Source: Anisakis pegreffii (Eukaryota > Nematoda > Chromadorea > Rhabditida > Anisakidae). Taken from it: a stretch of DNA of 64,000 nucleotides. This document shows positions 26,963-40,504 of the stretch, piece by piece; positions within the stretch are counted from its first letter, which is position 1, and every line of letters begins with the position of its first letter. A program made the position numbers and the translations under genes. The stretch is taken from assembly GCA_035041965.1 (NCBI GenBank), contig JAPYMA010002875.1, positions 186,001 to 250,000 of the forward strand, in the 5' to 3' direction. The notes under the pieces are model-generated. The model ran no database searches and had not been told where the DNA came from. It saw only the letters and a list, made by a program, of their open reading frames with translations.

Positions 26963-29551
26963 ATTCGATCAACGAGACGAGCAGATCTGATGGCCGTTCG
27001 ATTCGAAGGTGGTCGATGTGATAGTGATGACGATGAGACAGACGGTAAATGTGAATGTGTAACGACTGCCTCGAATTGTTGTTTAATGTTTTTATCTCAA
27101 AAATGGGCAGTTAAACCGATATGTTCAAGGACAATTAAAACATACCAATAATAATTAATAACTATCGTTAGCGTTGACAATAATAACAATAATTACTGTA
27201 TCAGTGAAATTATCAAATACGATAGAATGCCACGAGTGAATTCAGCGATAAAATCGTTTTCCCATTCCCAGACGACATCAGCAGTGATATAAGTTGGGAA
27301 TCAATCAAACTTGACTAACCGACTTTCATCCCGCCCATTCATCTCACTATCTTTCCACTAAAGCTTGTTAATCATTTATATCTTATCAAACTATCCGTCT
27401 AAATATTTTCTCACTGATCCGCAGCGGGACAGGTCACTATTCCAGATCTACTGGCCCATTGCGTGAATAATCTCATGTCAATCATACTATTGACATTCTT
27501 ATTAATTAACTTCAAGAGTCTGAAAAGCATTTTAGAATATGCAAAAAGTTCTTCTCAACTCAACAGTCGTAACAGAATGTGAAAGGGAACACATCGAAAA
27601 GTTGTAATATTTATTGCATGTGATTGAATGGGTTGATTGAACGCGTCATGTCTATCCCAGCGAATTTAATTGTTATATAACCGTGAAGGTGATGATACAC
27701 GCCTACCTTGAACATAGAAAAACAAGTTGATTGATAAAGGAACTGGCAATAATTACCAGATGAACTTCGATTGAGGATACATTCACGAAGACTCAATTAA
27801 TCAAATTCCTTGCTTGGTAAAAGAAGTAAAACATTGTCATTGATTAATTGCTTTATCAATGATCATTAAGGAAATAAATCAATTATCTTCATCATTACAA
27901 CTGTCACTATCGACAGCTCCTTGCTTGAAAAACTCCAAAACTTAATATTGCTTACTGCTAGTAGATTTTTCTTAGCTACTTTAAATTACAATTTATTCTT
28001 TACTGCTATCCCAATAACATATCAGTAAACACTTACAGATCACTATCCGAAATGCTGTCAATTATCAATTTAATTACGCTGAATATCATGCTCATTCGCT
28101 TACAATTCACTTCGGTCTGTTCCTTACTTACATACTTGTTTACTTGATTATTTACTTGTGCCATAACCCACAATTGGTCAAAATATACTCACTGTTACAC
28201 TCACTTATTCGTCAATCATTTTATTCCCGATCCATTCAGAACAAGCATCTCATAAAGAAACGCTTTGAACGAAAACGAAACATAGGATACTTTTTTGAAA
28301 TTGTTCAGTTGAGTTGCTCTGATCAATCAAACTTCAGTAATATCAGTCGAAACGTACATCACCACCTTCACTTCAATGGTGGATACAACGAGAAAAGAGC
28401 ATAAAAAGATGACGTAAAGAACAAGAATTGTGTTTATTTCCGGTCGTTGACTTTGAATGTTTCGTGAACTTGTTTGGATTCATGAAGCACAAATCATTTT
28501 ACGAAGTGCATCTCTGAAGAGAACTACCTTGCTCAACAAAAGTAGCTCTCAACTCGTCATAATCTGTTCATCTGATCATTAATTACAATGAGTTCACATG
28601 CTTCTCAGGATGCCTGTTCATACCCAAATTTCCTAGGATGATGTCTCAGACAGATTGCACGCTCAGCTTTGGTGAGAAATGCCGTGATATTTATTAATAT
28701 TCATTGATCGTTCAACTATTGTGCAATAATGTTCTTCGATGAGTAAATATCCGTTGTTCATTAATTATTAATCTAATCGTCATTCAAATGTGTTAACGAA
28801 TATACGACAATTATCAAGTTCGATGAGTATTATTAATAAGAGATATTTGGTCAGTAACTGCGTTACGGTTCGATTTATGTGTGTTTCCGGTCTCAGATGT
28901 TACAATTTCAAATGATCTGTGAGCTCGACTCTAGATATAAAATTGTGCTATTCTGTGATATTGCTACGAGTTGGAATCAGGAAAGGACTGCAAAACGGGG
29001 GAGGTTCTCCGAGACGAACAGAAAAGCAATCATTCCATCAAAGTGATGGTTAATGAATAAGTAAAAATTCATCAAAGGGATGAAAATAAGATAAAAATTG
29101 CACGGAATACTAAATTCTCGACACTCCAAATTACCCAAAATGAATAACTCCACCCCTATGAGAATCACAGATCAAGAGGTACTGTGGAAATTGATATGTT
29201 ACTCGGCAAACCTGAGAGTACCGTTAGCTTGAAGATGATAACCCTTATAGTGCTAGAGTATTGCATAGATCGATCTATAGTGACACAATGTATGTAAACG
29301 TGTGCTACTCCAGATTTCGTGAAGGCATCTCATTCAAGAAATTAGCTACATCTTCTCATGTAAGCAAAATCGCCTGATAGCACACATGTCTTTCTGAATC
29401 TAGAGATATTGTACTTTGCGGGTGCGTCGCAGAAGTAAACGTGACACCATTCAACGATGATGAACTCACGAATTATTGTGGATTATTAGAACCAACAGTT
29501 GACATAACCTTACGGAAAGGGTTTTTGTATCTGTTCTCTTTCGTGAAGCAT
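26963..29551. other. Intergenic upstream of TMEM104-like copy B
   Basis: This stretch has no convincing exon. It should contain the promoter of copy B at its left end. One piece (about 28985-29080, minus strand) is related to the interior of the hAT remnant at 12940-13040 and is probably a dispersed repeat. The rest is AT-rich with short frames only. Confidence 0.5.
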
Positions 29552-30150
29552 TCGGAAACTCTCTTACTTCCGCGCTAATCTTTCTGAAATGCTCATGGCA
29601 TCAATGAACCCACTTCTTTTTAATCGAATAAGTATTTCGAAAGTGTTGTTGAACAATCATCAACCAATGTCCACATATCCCTTGACAACCCCAAACTTTC
29701 CACCCTATCAAAAAAATATCGTGAGAAAATCAGAAGATTCATTTTCAAATCACCTTTTCGATCCGGTTTTCTCCAAACCACAAAAATACTTTTATATGAA
29801 AATGGTATAAGTCGGAATGGTATATGCGGTGATGAAAAATTATGCATATTTCCTAATCCATTTCCAGCTGAATTTCCAGCGAATCGTCTTTGGTTTCAGG
29901 CTTTTACGCGCCATGCTTTCGCCGTCCACCCGCCCCTTAGTAAGATGGGATACCGCCACTGCTCTGCCCCCCTCTCTAAACGATCTGCTCAATTGTAGTA
30001 GCATACCCCCTACCTATTCCTCCAGCAGTGGATCATGCTTCTGCGTTCGGTAGGAAAAATGAAGAAAGGGATCCATTTGTTCGAAAGTTTTGCTGCCAGG
30101 AATTCGTCGGTGGTGTCAGCAGAGCCAAATCTTTTGCTCCGTAGCAGATG
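29552..30150 (+). CDS. Candidate three-exon gene (3' part), unknown product
   Basis: Three pieces join in phase: about 29552-29808 (ending at ATG|GTATAA), about 29870-30050 (after TTTCCAG, ending at CG|GTAGGA) and 30108-30150 (after TGCCAG, ending TGA), with introns near 60 bp. The product would contain NHQPMSTYPLTTPNFPPYQK, ALPPSLNDLLNCSSIPPTYS and a short tail ending NLLLRSR. The middle exon is clearly richer in G+C than its surroundings, which is typical of coding sequence here. I do not recognise a domain. The 5' end is not seen. The opposite strand of the first piece is also open, so strand and reality are uncertain. Confidence 0.3.
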
Positions 30151-31930
30151 ACTTCGATGTATGAACGATTTACTCTCATGGATCTCAATTCATCCATTCT
30201 GAATAGGAAAGATGAGGATGCTCGTAACCTGTAACTGTGAATGTTTATTGCTGTTTGCTGTTAAGCGGGAAGTGTAATTGTTTGATGCATATGGTTTTTG
30301 ATTACTGTTCATATTTAATTGAAAAATGATGACGAATGCTGCTTTTATAATTTGACATTAGTGTATTGTCATGACTGTGAATTATTATTTCTGTCATTTA
30401 TATTGCTGCATCGTTAAAATTATTTTCACGTTTGCTTGTTGTTAATGTACTGCGAATTAAATTGCTGATGCTGAAGTAATGGGATGCCTGTTGTAAATGG
30501 TGCTGCCGAAGAAATTAGTCGCTTAGCGCTTAAAACTAAAATGATAATTTAAGCCATAAACTTTTTTGACTTATTGTTAGGAACGATCTCATTGGCTCGT
30601 AAGTACAACATAATAATAAGAACAATATGTAGAAATAACAATTCATGTATTATGCGGCCAAGGTATTTTCAATGTTGCTGGGCAAAAAAACCATAAGACG
30701 ATCTTTTCTCAAATTTGTCGTTTGAATCAACGGAAAACCATGAGCCTATTCATTCATCATTCATATTCATACTTCATAGCCTATTCATTCATTATTTCAC
30801 ACTCTTAAGTGAACGAATAGACCATTCTTTTACCTGAAAATTACATGAATACAGCTGTGATAAAATTCAATAGATTTTGAATAGATTCATAAATTTTGAA
30901 TGAAAACAACTGAAAAATTCAATCGATGCAAAAAATTTGACAAAAAAATCTCGAGCAAAGCAGGAACTTCTGCAAACCTTGAAAATATGATTGAAAATAC
31001 AAGGAATAATGAAAAAGAACCACAAATTGACGAATATCAATGTTCCACCCATCATAATTCTGTTTCAAATTTGCACAGGAAACATGAGGGCATATTCGAA
31101 ATCTTCGGTCCATAATAGCTCTTTATGCATTTCATTCAACAACTTCAGAGCACATTCATTTACCAACAATGTTTTGACAATATGAAATGACTGAAGCTGA
31201 TTGTCATTATTGCGAGTATTCTATCACAATGCTTATGTCGATCCAAAACGAGTTGTAATATCCAAAACGAGTTGTAATACTAGCGATAAGAGAAGTGGAA
31301 TGGCTATCATTATTTAAATGTTTTAGCTGCAGCCTTAATCGTAGACGTGTCAACATCAAAGCTGCAAGAGCCAAACACGAGTTGAGGTCAGATGAACTGC
31401 CAAAATTTTAATCGATCAAAAAAATTGAAACTGAATAAACTTCGAGTTTGATAGTGAATTTTTGCTATCATACTTTTCACTGTTTGATACGCTTTAAAAG
31501 GCTTTATAGTTCGCTGTTTGACACGCTTTAAAAAGCTTTATGGTTTGCTGTTTGACACATTCCAAAAAGCTGCAATTCATCACTGAATTGTTACCGCTTG
31601 ACCTCTTTCATCACATGCTCATTAACTTAGCTATGGTGAAGTGAGAATTTTCTTTGGAGAGAATTTGGTAATGTCATGGTGGCAATTGTGACCGTTTGCA
31701 AATCATTTCTGATCGATGTCTCTCTTTCATAATTATCACATGACTGTCCAACAATATTTTCAAAAAATTTGTTTGATCACAAATAATTTCCTCGGGCTCC
31801 TAATGATTTCTGACGGAAAATTTTTTGGTTGGTGCATCAAATTTCTTGATTTTTTTCTGATTTATCGCAGAAGTGTAACACAATAGTAGGTAGAGGAGGT
31901 GTGGAGGATTTTGCTGTAATGACTTCAGTC
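30151..31930. other. AT-rich intergenic sequence with small direct repeats
   Basis: I see no gene. Short duplications are visible: ATCCAAAACGAGTTGTAAT occurs twice at 31242-31279, and a diverged unit of about 45 bp built on GCTGTTTGACACGCTTTAAA repeats at about 31480-31570. Confidence 0.55.
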
Positions 31931-31946
31931 TTATGGCATTCCCTTA

Positions 31947-32190
31947 AATGGATAAATCGGTAAATCGATAAGTTGATAAATCGGTAAGTCGATAAATCGA
32001 TAAGTTGATAAATCGATAGGTCGATATATCAATAAATCTATAAGTTGATAAATTAATGAATCGATAAGTCGATAAATCAATGAATCGATAAGTCGATAAA
32101 TCAATAAAATCGATACGCCTCACAATGGATAAGTGGATGAATCGATAAATCGGTAAGTCGACAAATCGATAAATCAGTATTTCGGTATGT
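31947..32190. repeat. Decayed minisatellite of GATAAATCGATAAGTC-type units
   Basis: About 240 bp are made of 8- and 16-bp variants of the same unit (GATAAATC, GATAAGTC, GATAAGTT). The complement is open and would give a repetitive RFIDLSTY protein, but this follows from the repeat period and is not evidence of a gene. Confidence 0.93.
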
Positions 32191-32599
32191 CGCTGAATCC
32201 ACAATTTTTTATTTGTGATATAATGAATAGGATTTATTTGTGATGTAATGATCAAATAATTGATGAAATTCATTCAGTGCATTACCGAATAAATGCCGAT
32301 AAAAGATATCTTTTTGCCGTTTCAAAGGGCGAAATGCGACCGATATAATGTCATTTCTCTCTTTCGAATCGCGAACAGTCTCATCGATTCAAGCTCAAAT
32401 TAATTTCATGATCCCAAGCTGCTCCACTCAAATTTCATTAAGATCTCATCGGAACGTCCAAGCACTCACAATCAAGTGATATTAATTTATCTGTCGTTCT
32501 TTCAAATCATTTATTACCTATATTTATTACAATACTGAATTCTAACCAGTCAGGTATGAATTCAGTATTGTAAAAAATATAGAACTTCTCTCCTCGCTC

Positions 32600-32920
32600 A
32601 CCCAGTCGTCGTGAATTTCGTTATAATGGACAACTAATATTGCGCCGTGAAATCTGGCTTCGTGGCTCCTAAGCGTAGGTGGTAAGGGCGGTGGTTTTAG
32701 AAACCTTGCAGGTGGTCGGAGGTAGACTTCGTCGGGGATGGGGTTCCCGTGGGGAACCCGTCCCAATCTCTTCGATTTTTTTCGCGAGAACCCCCTGACC
32801 ACTTCGCTTCCCGCGGGGATTCCTCGTCAATTGCGAAACGTCGCGAATATTGTGCTCCTGAGGCAAGAATAGCGTTCCTTTCGGGTGTGGGTTGAACAAG
32901 GCAATGGATGTGTACCAAAG
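32600..32920. repeat. GC-rich island 1, probable dispersed repeat
   Basis: This block is strikingly GC-rich in an AT-rich neighbourhood. It contains a perfect hairpin, GGGTTCCC at 32741-32748 and GGGAACCC at 32752-32759, then CGATTTTTTTCGCGAG and GCTTCCCGCGGGGATTCCTC. A second block at 33590-33770 has the same order of parts. Several frames are open on the minus strand, but none shows a domain, so I prefer a repeat to a gene. Confidence 0.5.
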
Positions 32921-33589
32921 CAGCACGAAGTCAGATGAAAAGAATAAAATTATTGCGATTACTGGTGTGTTTGAAAACGAGGTTGCTGATATTTTTATCG
33001 CTATAAAAAAACAACGGCTGATACTATTCTTCTAACTGTGGTGTTTGCATGTTCCTTCGGTGAAGAATAATTCGATGCAGCAGTTTTGTTTTGGGTACGA
33101 GTACGTTCATTGTTGTGGTTACTTACCTCAACTTGCCAATCTTCATATTCTTCTTTTTTGCGAAATCCTGACTGTAACTCTGCACTGAATGGAATTCATA
33201 AAGCTAGACAAACTGAATATTAATTGAAACTTCGAATTGTCTTTTTTTCTTTGTGAAGTTTTTGTTTCTCCCCCATTTTGTTGTCAACAAACAGTTACTA
33301 ATCGTTTCAGTGGTAAATTGTTAGCATTGTTAAGCTGTTGTATGCGTGGTAAAAGTGTTCACCTCGTAAATGGATAATGAATCTCAAGGAATAGTCTCAG
33401 AGAGGATGTATGGATAACCTACCAAATTTCGGTTTTTGAAATTAGTAGTTTATAAATGGAAATAAATTATTTCAAAATAGATAGGATCGCCTTCAATTAG
33501 CTAAATCATGAAAGAATCAAAAAAAAGAACATTTGAATGCATTTAAGTCGAATCATTGAAAATTTTATATAATATTGAGTTGAAACGCT

Positions 33590-33770
33590 TCCCATCGTCC
33601 CTCGCGGAGAGAACGGGGAGAGCTCTTTCCCTGGCGGGGTTCCCCGGCGATCTAACTTCCCGATTTTTTTCTGCAGGGACTCGTCGTCCATTTCCCTCTC
33701 CGACAGGGTTCCTCTCCCGCTCAAAAAGCTGCTCCCCGACAAATACTAGTTGAAGGTCCTCGAGGTGTTA
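33590..33770. repeat. GC-rich island 2, related to island 1
   Basis: The block reads GCGGGGTTCCCCGGCGATC, then CCCGATTTTTTTCTGCAGG, then CGACAGGGTTCCTCTCCCGC, matching the part order of island 1 about 870 bp to the left. A minus-strand frame crosses it but has only Gly/Pro/Ser/Arg-rich sequence. The origin is unknown: old mobile element ends or a GC-rich satellite are both possible. Confidence 0.45.
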
Positions 33771-35466
33771 ATGCTCGAGCAGACAGCGTTAAACTAAAGA
33801 GTGTACCAGTTCAGATGAGGGCAGTCACTTACAAAAGTTGTCGTCCTAACATTCGTGCAGCCTTGTTGCCCAAACCATACACTCGTTCTCAATTACAAAG
33901 TTGTTCGATGACAATAAAATCGATTTTTACCATCGACAGCAACAAAGAACGAGTGAGAAGCATCAGCAGAAAAAAAACGGACGCAAACAAAACAGATGCA
34001 GTGTGCTAAATAAGGATAAACCTGGCCAATATTAGAAATAACAATGATAATGACAGCTGTATAATAAACATACCACAAGCATTATTTAAACTGAATTAAT
34101 ATCGATCATAAAAACAAATATTGATAAAAGGCATTGAAAGTGCATAATACAATAAGATAACAATAATAATAAAATGAACAATGGAATCACCAGAAACGAA
34201 AACGAAACAAATCCGACCAACTCCGCGCATGAAAAACTACATTCAGGGGGTGTATCATACTGCTTTTTACATGCATTTATTCTGTATCAACTATTCAGAT
34301 GAGTAATATGGATGCAAAAGCCAGTACAGAGGTTCTTCTAGACCTGAGGGGCGACAAAATTATAATCAGTAATCTCTTTCTTATCACTGCGCACAAGACC
34401 TTATCACTTCGATAGCAATGATACAATAATGAAAAGAAAGAAAATAATGACAATAGTAACAACCTAAAAAATGACTATAATAATAACAGCAATAAAAATA
34501 ATAACAATAATAATCACAATAATATATAGTAGTAATCTAAAACGAAGTCGAAAGACACACAAAGCAAGAGATATAATCAAGTATAAAGAATGTTTTGTTC
34601 TTCAAATGACACAAGATGTACCTAAAGTTGTGCATATCAAACTGAAAATTGAAAATCAACAACTCGAAAAACGAAAAGTCCAAAGAATTGGACAAATCTG
34701 TTCAAAAATAAACTCTTACAAATGAAACAAATTCATGAAAGCTCATTGATCTGCTGCGAACTTGAACTGTTAACAGAATGAAACAATAAGGAAACGATTA
34801 ATATACTGCATACGAATGACATAGCACAAACATCAACAAAACATATACAGCACCATTCAAAAAAGGACATTCTAAATGGGCAGTTTGGAAAGGAATACAT
34901 AACTATAAAATGAAGAAAGTGTAAGAATTTCAGCACACTCATCTATCGACTCAGCTAATGGGTTGAGGATATTCGATTGCCGCGTTTGAAATAACTTCCG
35001 CATATATCAGCCAAAAACATCGGACGAACAACTGTCTTCACGAGACACTGCTCGAAAAATCATGACACGACTGGTTCCAGTCGCGTGCTTATTTCAGGAA
35101 AACGCGTGAAACATGTTACTTTCAAAGGAAACAATACTGAACAAGAAAATGAACTGTTCTAAATATATCGTTTGAAAAACACATCATCCGTTTCCCTGTG
35201 AATTTCCCAGCTTGATGACTAAAATGCTGTTGCAAAAAAGCCAATTACAAAACTCTCCATAGATCAAGGTAAACATGAAAAGAAAACACATAATATTGGA
35301 AACAGTTCGAAATTTAATTCAAAATAGCTTCAGTCTGCTGAGTTTCAGTTTGAGTTTAATAGTTTCAGTAATAGACTACTCAAAAAATGCTGAAGACACT
35401 GACTGCCTATCTTACCATCAAGTAATTGAAGATATCATTCTTCTATATACTAATAAATACCTAAAA
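33771..35466. other. Intergenic, AT-rich, downstream of TTLL4-type gene
   Basis: I see no gene. The stretch includes imperfect ATA/CAATAA simple sequence (about 34130-34180 and 34440-34530). The part nearest 35467 should be the 3' UTR of the TTLL4-type gene. Confidence 0.5.
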
Positions 35467-38400
35467 TCAGTTCAAAACAGTATTCACGTCATTCGTACTG
35501 CTATACGCTGTTGTTGAAGTAACGATCGGAAAGTTGGACACGTGATCACCTCGTTTACAAATTCTATCGAGGATCTGTATGCCGTTGTGACGACCATCCG
35601 AGCGCGATTCTTGACTTAGCTGCCATTGCATTAATAATAAATTCGCATAAACTGCTTCATTATAATATTTCATATAACCAATATTCTCACATGTTGGAAA
35701 TATTAGATCAAAGTTGTTCGCACGCGATAATTCATCTTCAAAATCCACCAGAACACGAGCATCTGAGCCAGTCAATTCATCCAAAATTGTTTCATCGATT
35801 CTCTGAAAACGAAAAAAAATGCAAATGAACTGAGTGCAGAAAGGTGACATGAAATGTTGACATGACGAGGAAAAAAAATCATTCATTATAGAAAATATCC
35901 CGGAAACATATCGTAATGCTCAATATAACTGAGCAAAGTTATTCAAAAATGTCATATGTCATCGAACATTAAAGAAAATTTAAAGTTGACCGAAAAGTGT
36001 CAATGGCACCGCTTTAAAAAATATACACTAGATCCTCCAACAGTGCTAACATTGACCGCTCTAATCGAACACAAAAATCAATCAAACATTATTTTCAAAT
36101 TATTTGGCAATTTATCTCGTTGACACAGAGTGAATGATGAAGCACTCCTCCGAAAATGATCAAAATGTTGTATGTACGTAAAGATAAATGAATATACGAT
36201 TATATGAACTGGTAAATGATAAAATGAAAGACCCAAAAAGAAACTTACTCCATTTTTGCGATAATACTCAACATGATAACGTTCTTTCTCTAACTCAGCA
36301 TGTGTTTTATGTCCTTCGAAAGGTTTCACTCCATAATTTATCGTCAGTGAAGTTCTTTTATCGCTAAAAAATAAGCAACTCATTCCAGCTAGGTGATTTC
36401 TTCACGTTCTGACAACAAATAATTTAAACAAATATGGAAGATAACATTAAAAACTGACTCCTGCTGCGGAGGTAACTGAATACCGCATAAATTCAACACA
36501 TCCCTAGCTAGCGGAGCTTTAACACTCTGATCAACTGCTGTACCAGAATGCAGCGATGGTGATATATTCACCTGCAATATCAATTCACTTCTCATTATTC
36601 GCGTCGAGAGTAACAGTGCACTCTAACAGTGACTAAACGTGTTTCATTCAACGAGACCCTCTCAGAAAATACACCAACTGAATGCTAATGATGAACTAAT
36701 TACACATTTTAAAGCGAGAAAATTTTTTTCAACACCTTCGATGGTTACATATCTGGATGAATCAGTACACATGAGGCATAAAACTTCAAATAAACTCTGG
36801 TCAAGCTGAATGAAAAATCCAGGATGGGAATACCACAATTTGAAAAATAACCTCCAGTAACCAGGGTTTGAGATTATCATCGATCAAAATATCCATACCA
36901 TAAAGTTCATGACTTGTAAACGTAAACAAACTATGCTTCTTTTGATGTGCTCGTATCCACTTTTCACATCTTAAAACGAAAAGAAACTGTGAGTAACTGC
37001 TCTCCGTTGAACTTGTCATAACAATTGCATGAACTTCTTGCAATATTCATTTAACCAAATGCATAAAGTAGTAATGATAAAATTGTTTGGAATTCATGCA
37101 TGATGATAATGTAACTAGTCAGCAATAGTGATTATATCGTCATCAGCTTATATTGTTACTACAGTCACGATTAGTAATGATCTGAGGAATACTCATACGT
37201 TAAATCACAAGAAATTGAAACGTTTCCATAGGATATTATTCGTTCGTTTATTCGAATCGTTTGCTTTCATAATGAGCTTTCTCAAGATTGCATTTTGCAA
37301 TGCACAACTGCTAAACGCACTGAAAATAAGAACTGCAAACTAAAAATTTTCCCAAACGAAAAACAACGAACGCAAGAACAGTTTTGATGATGATGTCAAC
37401 GATACGTCGTTTCATGAGAGGAACATCAATATAATCAGCGACATAATCCCATAACTGGGTTAATTTCCACTTCGGCACGGGTGTTTCTCGCTGCCCAACG
37501 GATTGAGCCAGTTTGTTGATACTGTAGTTCGTCAGATGCATGAATTTATTTGTTAGCGAACTTGGTGATGTTGAGTATCTGCAGTTGAATTCCATTACCA
37601 GATGGTATTAGCGAATCGAAACCTCAGAGGAGATTGTATTATTCTTAAGAGAATGATCTACTCAACTAGCACTTTTTGCAGAGAACTTATCACGACAATA
37701 AGCACTTCTAGAATCATAATAATAGGCTAGTTGTTCACAAATGGATAAAACAACTGTCCTCGTTATAATATTTATTGTATTATCTTGATATAAAACTTAG
37801 AACAGAACAACTGAAAATGCATTGGCATCTATATGTAACGCAAATTAATTACCAAACGTTAGGAATCAACGCTTAAGTAAACGAGAACACGTTTCAAAAG
37901 AAAGCTTGAAGGAATGACTCACGGCACACTAGCGAATCGCACAAGACCTTCATTATAGAGGTAGATACGTAACGGTTCTAAGCTCGTTATATATACATAC
38001 AAGCGAAGATCGAACTTAGTACCATTTATTATTAACGGACGATCAATATAGCTGAAAATAGTATTGACAAATAAAGACAAGACAAATAAACATTCGAATT
38101 TTTGACCACTGTATCATTTGAAGAATCATTTTATCCTATGAATACTCTAATAGGTTCTTGTCGGACATTGAACGCGCATTATCAGACCATCACTGGTAGT
38201 CACACCCTTCAGTATAACTTTTGAAATTGATGTCAGAAAATTCTGATTTCATACCAAATCTCAGAATAATACCGAGCAAGATTCCTCAAGACAAAATTGA
38301 AGGTGGACAGAATGAAAAGAACTCAGGTGAATGTGTAACTGTTAGGAGTTGGACGGAATAGAACGACTTACTGTTGTGCGATCAAATTATTTTTAACGGG

Positions 38401-40000
38401 TATACTTTTCGTCCGATTTGTAATTGTTATACCAGTGCCACGCGCAGAAGCTGGCTGAAATATGAGATAATCTAAAATGGTATTAAAAGGTAATATAAGA
38501 TTCCCGATGGAATTTGAACAGACTCTATTGTTTTACGTGAAGAAATTTGTGAGGAAATAATATCACCTCTGATTCCATCATTTCGTTTTTTTTCTTATTA
38601 CAGTGTATCACAACACATCTAATAACTTACAGATAGGGTTCATGAAATTCCAACTAACTTAAGCTATGCTCATAACAAAATGGCTTCAGATGAGCAACAA
38701 ACATTCAAATACAAATGTTAAAACCGAACGTAATTTCAGACAAAATGTATATACAGAGTATATTTGAATAATGTGAATGTTTTCATACAAATTCCAGCCC
38801 AATAACTCTGACCAAGTATGGAGTCTACTTACTTAAGGCAATTCGAAAACGCAAGAACTGCCCTCCACTTAATTCAAATTAATAAACAAACTCTTCAGAT
38901 AAGGTCACTCTCTTAACAACAAAAAATAACGAAATCAACGAACTGGCTTGACAATGACGCGGTGTGATGAAGAATTATTTAAATAATTACTGAGCTTTTT
39001 GAAGTCGCGAGGTAATATATATGTAGTTGGCATTATGTAATATTCATTAGCACCCCACATCACCATCATTTCATTTATATGCTGCCATAAGCGATCTTTA
39101 CGTCCCATATGAAATGCACCAGGAAAATGATTGACCTGGGTAAATGGATCATTCTCATTGATACAAGTAATTTTTCAATTCTTCAAATGACCATTAAAAC
39201 ATTTGCACCATCAAAATTACCAACATCATAATAGGAATGGTTCATTAGCTCTGATAATGTATTCAGTCGACTTCTCATTTCTTTCTCCCCACTTCATTCA
39301 CTTCAGTAATTAAATGTCATGACATTGTTTTACATCAATAAGTTAATGCCTGATTTAATGTTGCAAAAATCCGTTCCCACAAATACTACTTAAGATGCAG
39401 TGATAACCAAATGCATGATGGAATAATGGAGAAGCAAAATAGTTTCTGGTTATCACTGATAAAATAATTCGACAATTTATATTCAAGATAATAAACCTTT
39501 TGAAATGGTTGTATCGTTCTGTATTGATTCGATTTCAGATGACGACCCCAATAACCAATCCAAAACGATGACTGATCTACAATTGTAAAATGGCTTCGCG
39601 ATAAGCACTGTCGCATCACGATCGGTAATAAACTATTGTGGCACCATGTTAAGCGTGAACAAATCACTTTATTTGGCTTTGTCACTGCAATAAAAAATTA
39701 CCCTTATTATCAGTATTATAAACGTTATTCGATTATGACATCTTCACAGCGATAACTGATCTGGACATTAATATGAAATTGCAGTAATAAATATCATTAC
39801 CTTTAGAACCTTTCATATAAAACTGCACTGTAGGAGGCACATTAGAAAAAAGACTTGAACGAAGGAACGGATGGGAGGATGATGATTTTGAACCAACGCA
39901 ACTAAAATGATGTGCTGATCAGTAATAAAATCAAAAGAGCATAAACACACCTCCAACGTAATTTCAAAATCCGGTTAATTTCAGGATTATAAGCCATAAA
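35467..40000 (-). CDS. ttll-4: Tubulin polyglutamylase, TTLL4 type
   Basis: Eleven exons join in phase to about 539 residues: 40000-39951, 39901-39810, 39684-39497, 39135-38944, 38454-38372, 38051-37923, 37578-37372, 36969-36852, 36571-36459, 36363-36249 and 35802-35467 (TGA). Tubulin-tyrosine-ligase-like motifs follow in order: [31 protein letters not shown] (ATP-binding Lys and Gly-rich loop), [50 protein letters not shown] and ISPSLHS with the metal-binding E and N. The C-terminal block [24 protein letters not shown] is specific to the TTLL4 branch, which adds the branch-point glutamate to tubulin; the nematode orthologue is ttll-4, active on ciliary microtubules. The start is uncertain: Met at 39997, or an upstream exon 40648-40579 (MSCSPSSSSS...) whose phase does not fit without another exon. 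Confidence 0.92.
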
Positions 40001-40349
40001 CTGGAAATTACGAATGTATCTGATGAATGCTTACAAACATCTAAACTGCTGATAACATCATTCAGTTGAATAGATTATTTGAAATTTCAAGAATGAAAAT
40101 TAATAATCATCGATCAGTTATAACAATTATTAGTAATAAGTAAGAGCGAAACAGTCAATAAACCTTGATGAAGTGCATAAACAACTTGTTACAAGGCAAC
40201 TGAGAGTGCACATTCCACCGTCTTTGGTTTCTATAATTTACAGTTTTAATGAGAGCATAACGAGAAGACTAAAGAGATACATTTTGGACGTGGATAAGGA
40301 AAAAAATTGCTACATAAGAACTGCAATTAATTCGAATCAGTGAGACTTC

Positions 40350-40504
40350 TGGTAATCTTGCTGTTTAGGTCGAGGAGAAATGGGGTGTGGCCTAATGCTC
40401 ATACGCTTCACACATAAGTCGAAGCCCATGCGTTAGCCTTATCACCGGGCTAAGCATAAGTCTAGACACCCCACTTCTCCTTGACCTAAACAGCAAGATT
40501 ACCA
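40350..40504. mobile_element. 155-bp MITE with 39-bp terminal inverted repeats
   Basis: The left end TGGTAATCTTGCTGTTTAGG continues to about 40388, and the right end is its inverted copy with two mismatches in the arm (GTCGAGGAGAAA against GTCAAGGAGAAG). The 75-bp middle is unique. I could not find a clear target duplication in the flanks. It lies just upstream of the first sure TTLL4 exon, inside the intron if the upstream exon at 40579 is used. Confidence 0.85.

Noticed and set aside
31944..32273. Minus-strand frame rich in RFIDLSTY repeats
   Set aside because: It follows from the period of the decayed minisatellite; there is no splice or start context.
32542..32926. Overlapping minus-strand open frames across GC-rich island 1
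   Set aside because: High GC lowers stop frequency; the three frames are all open and none has a domain, so no gene is called.
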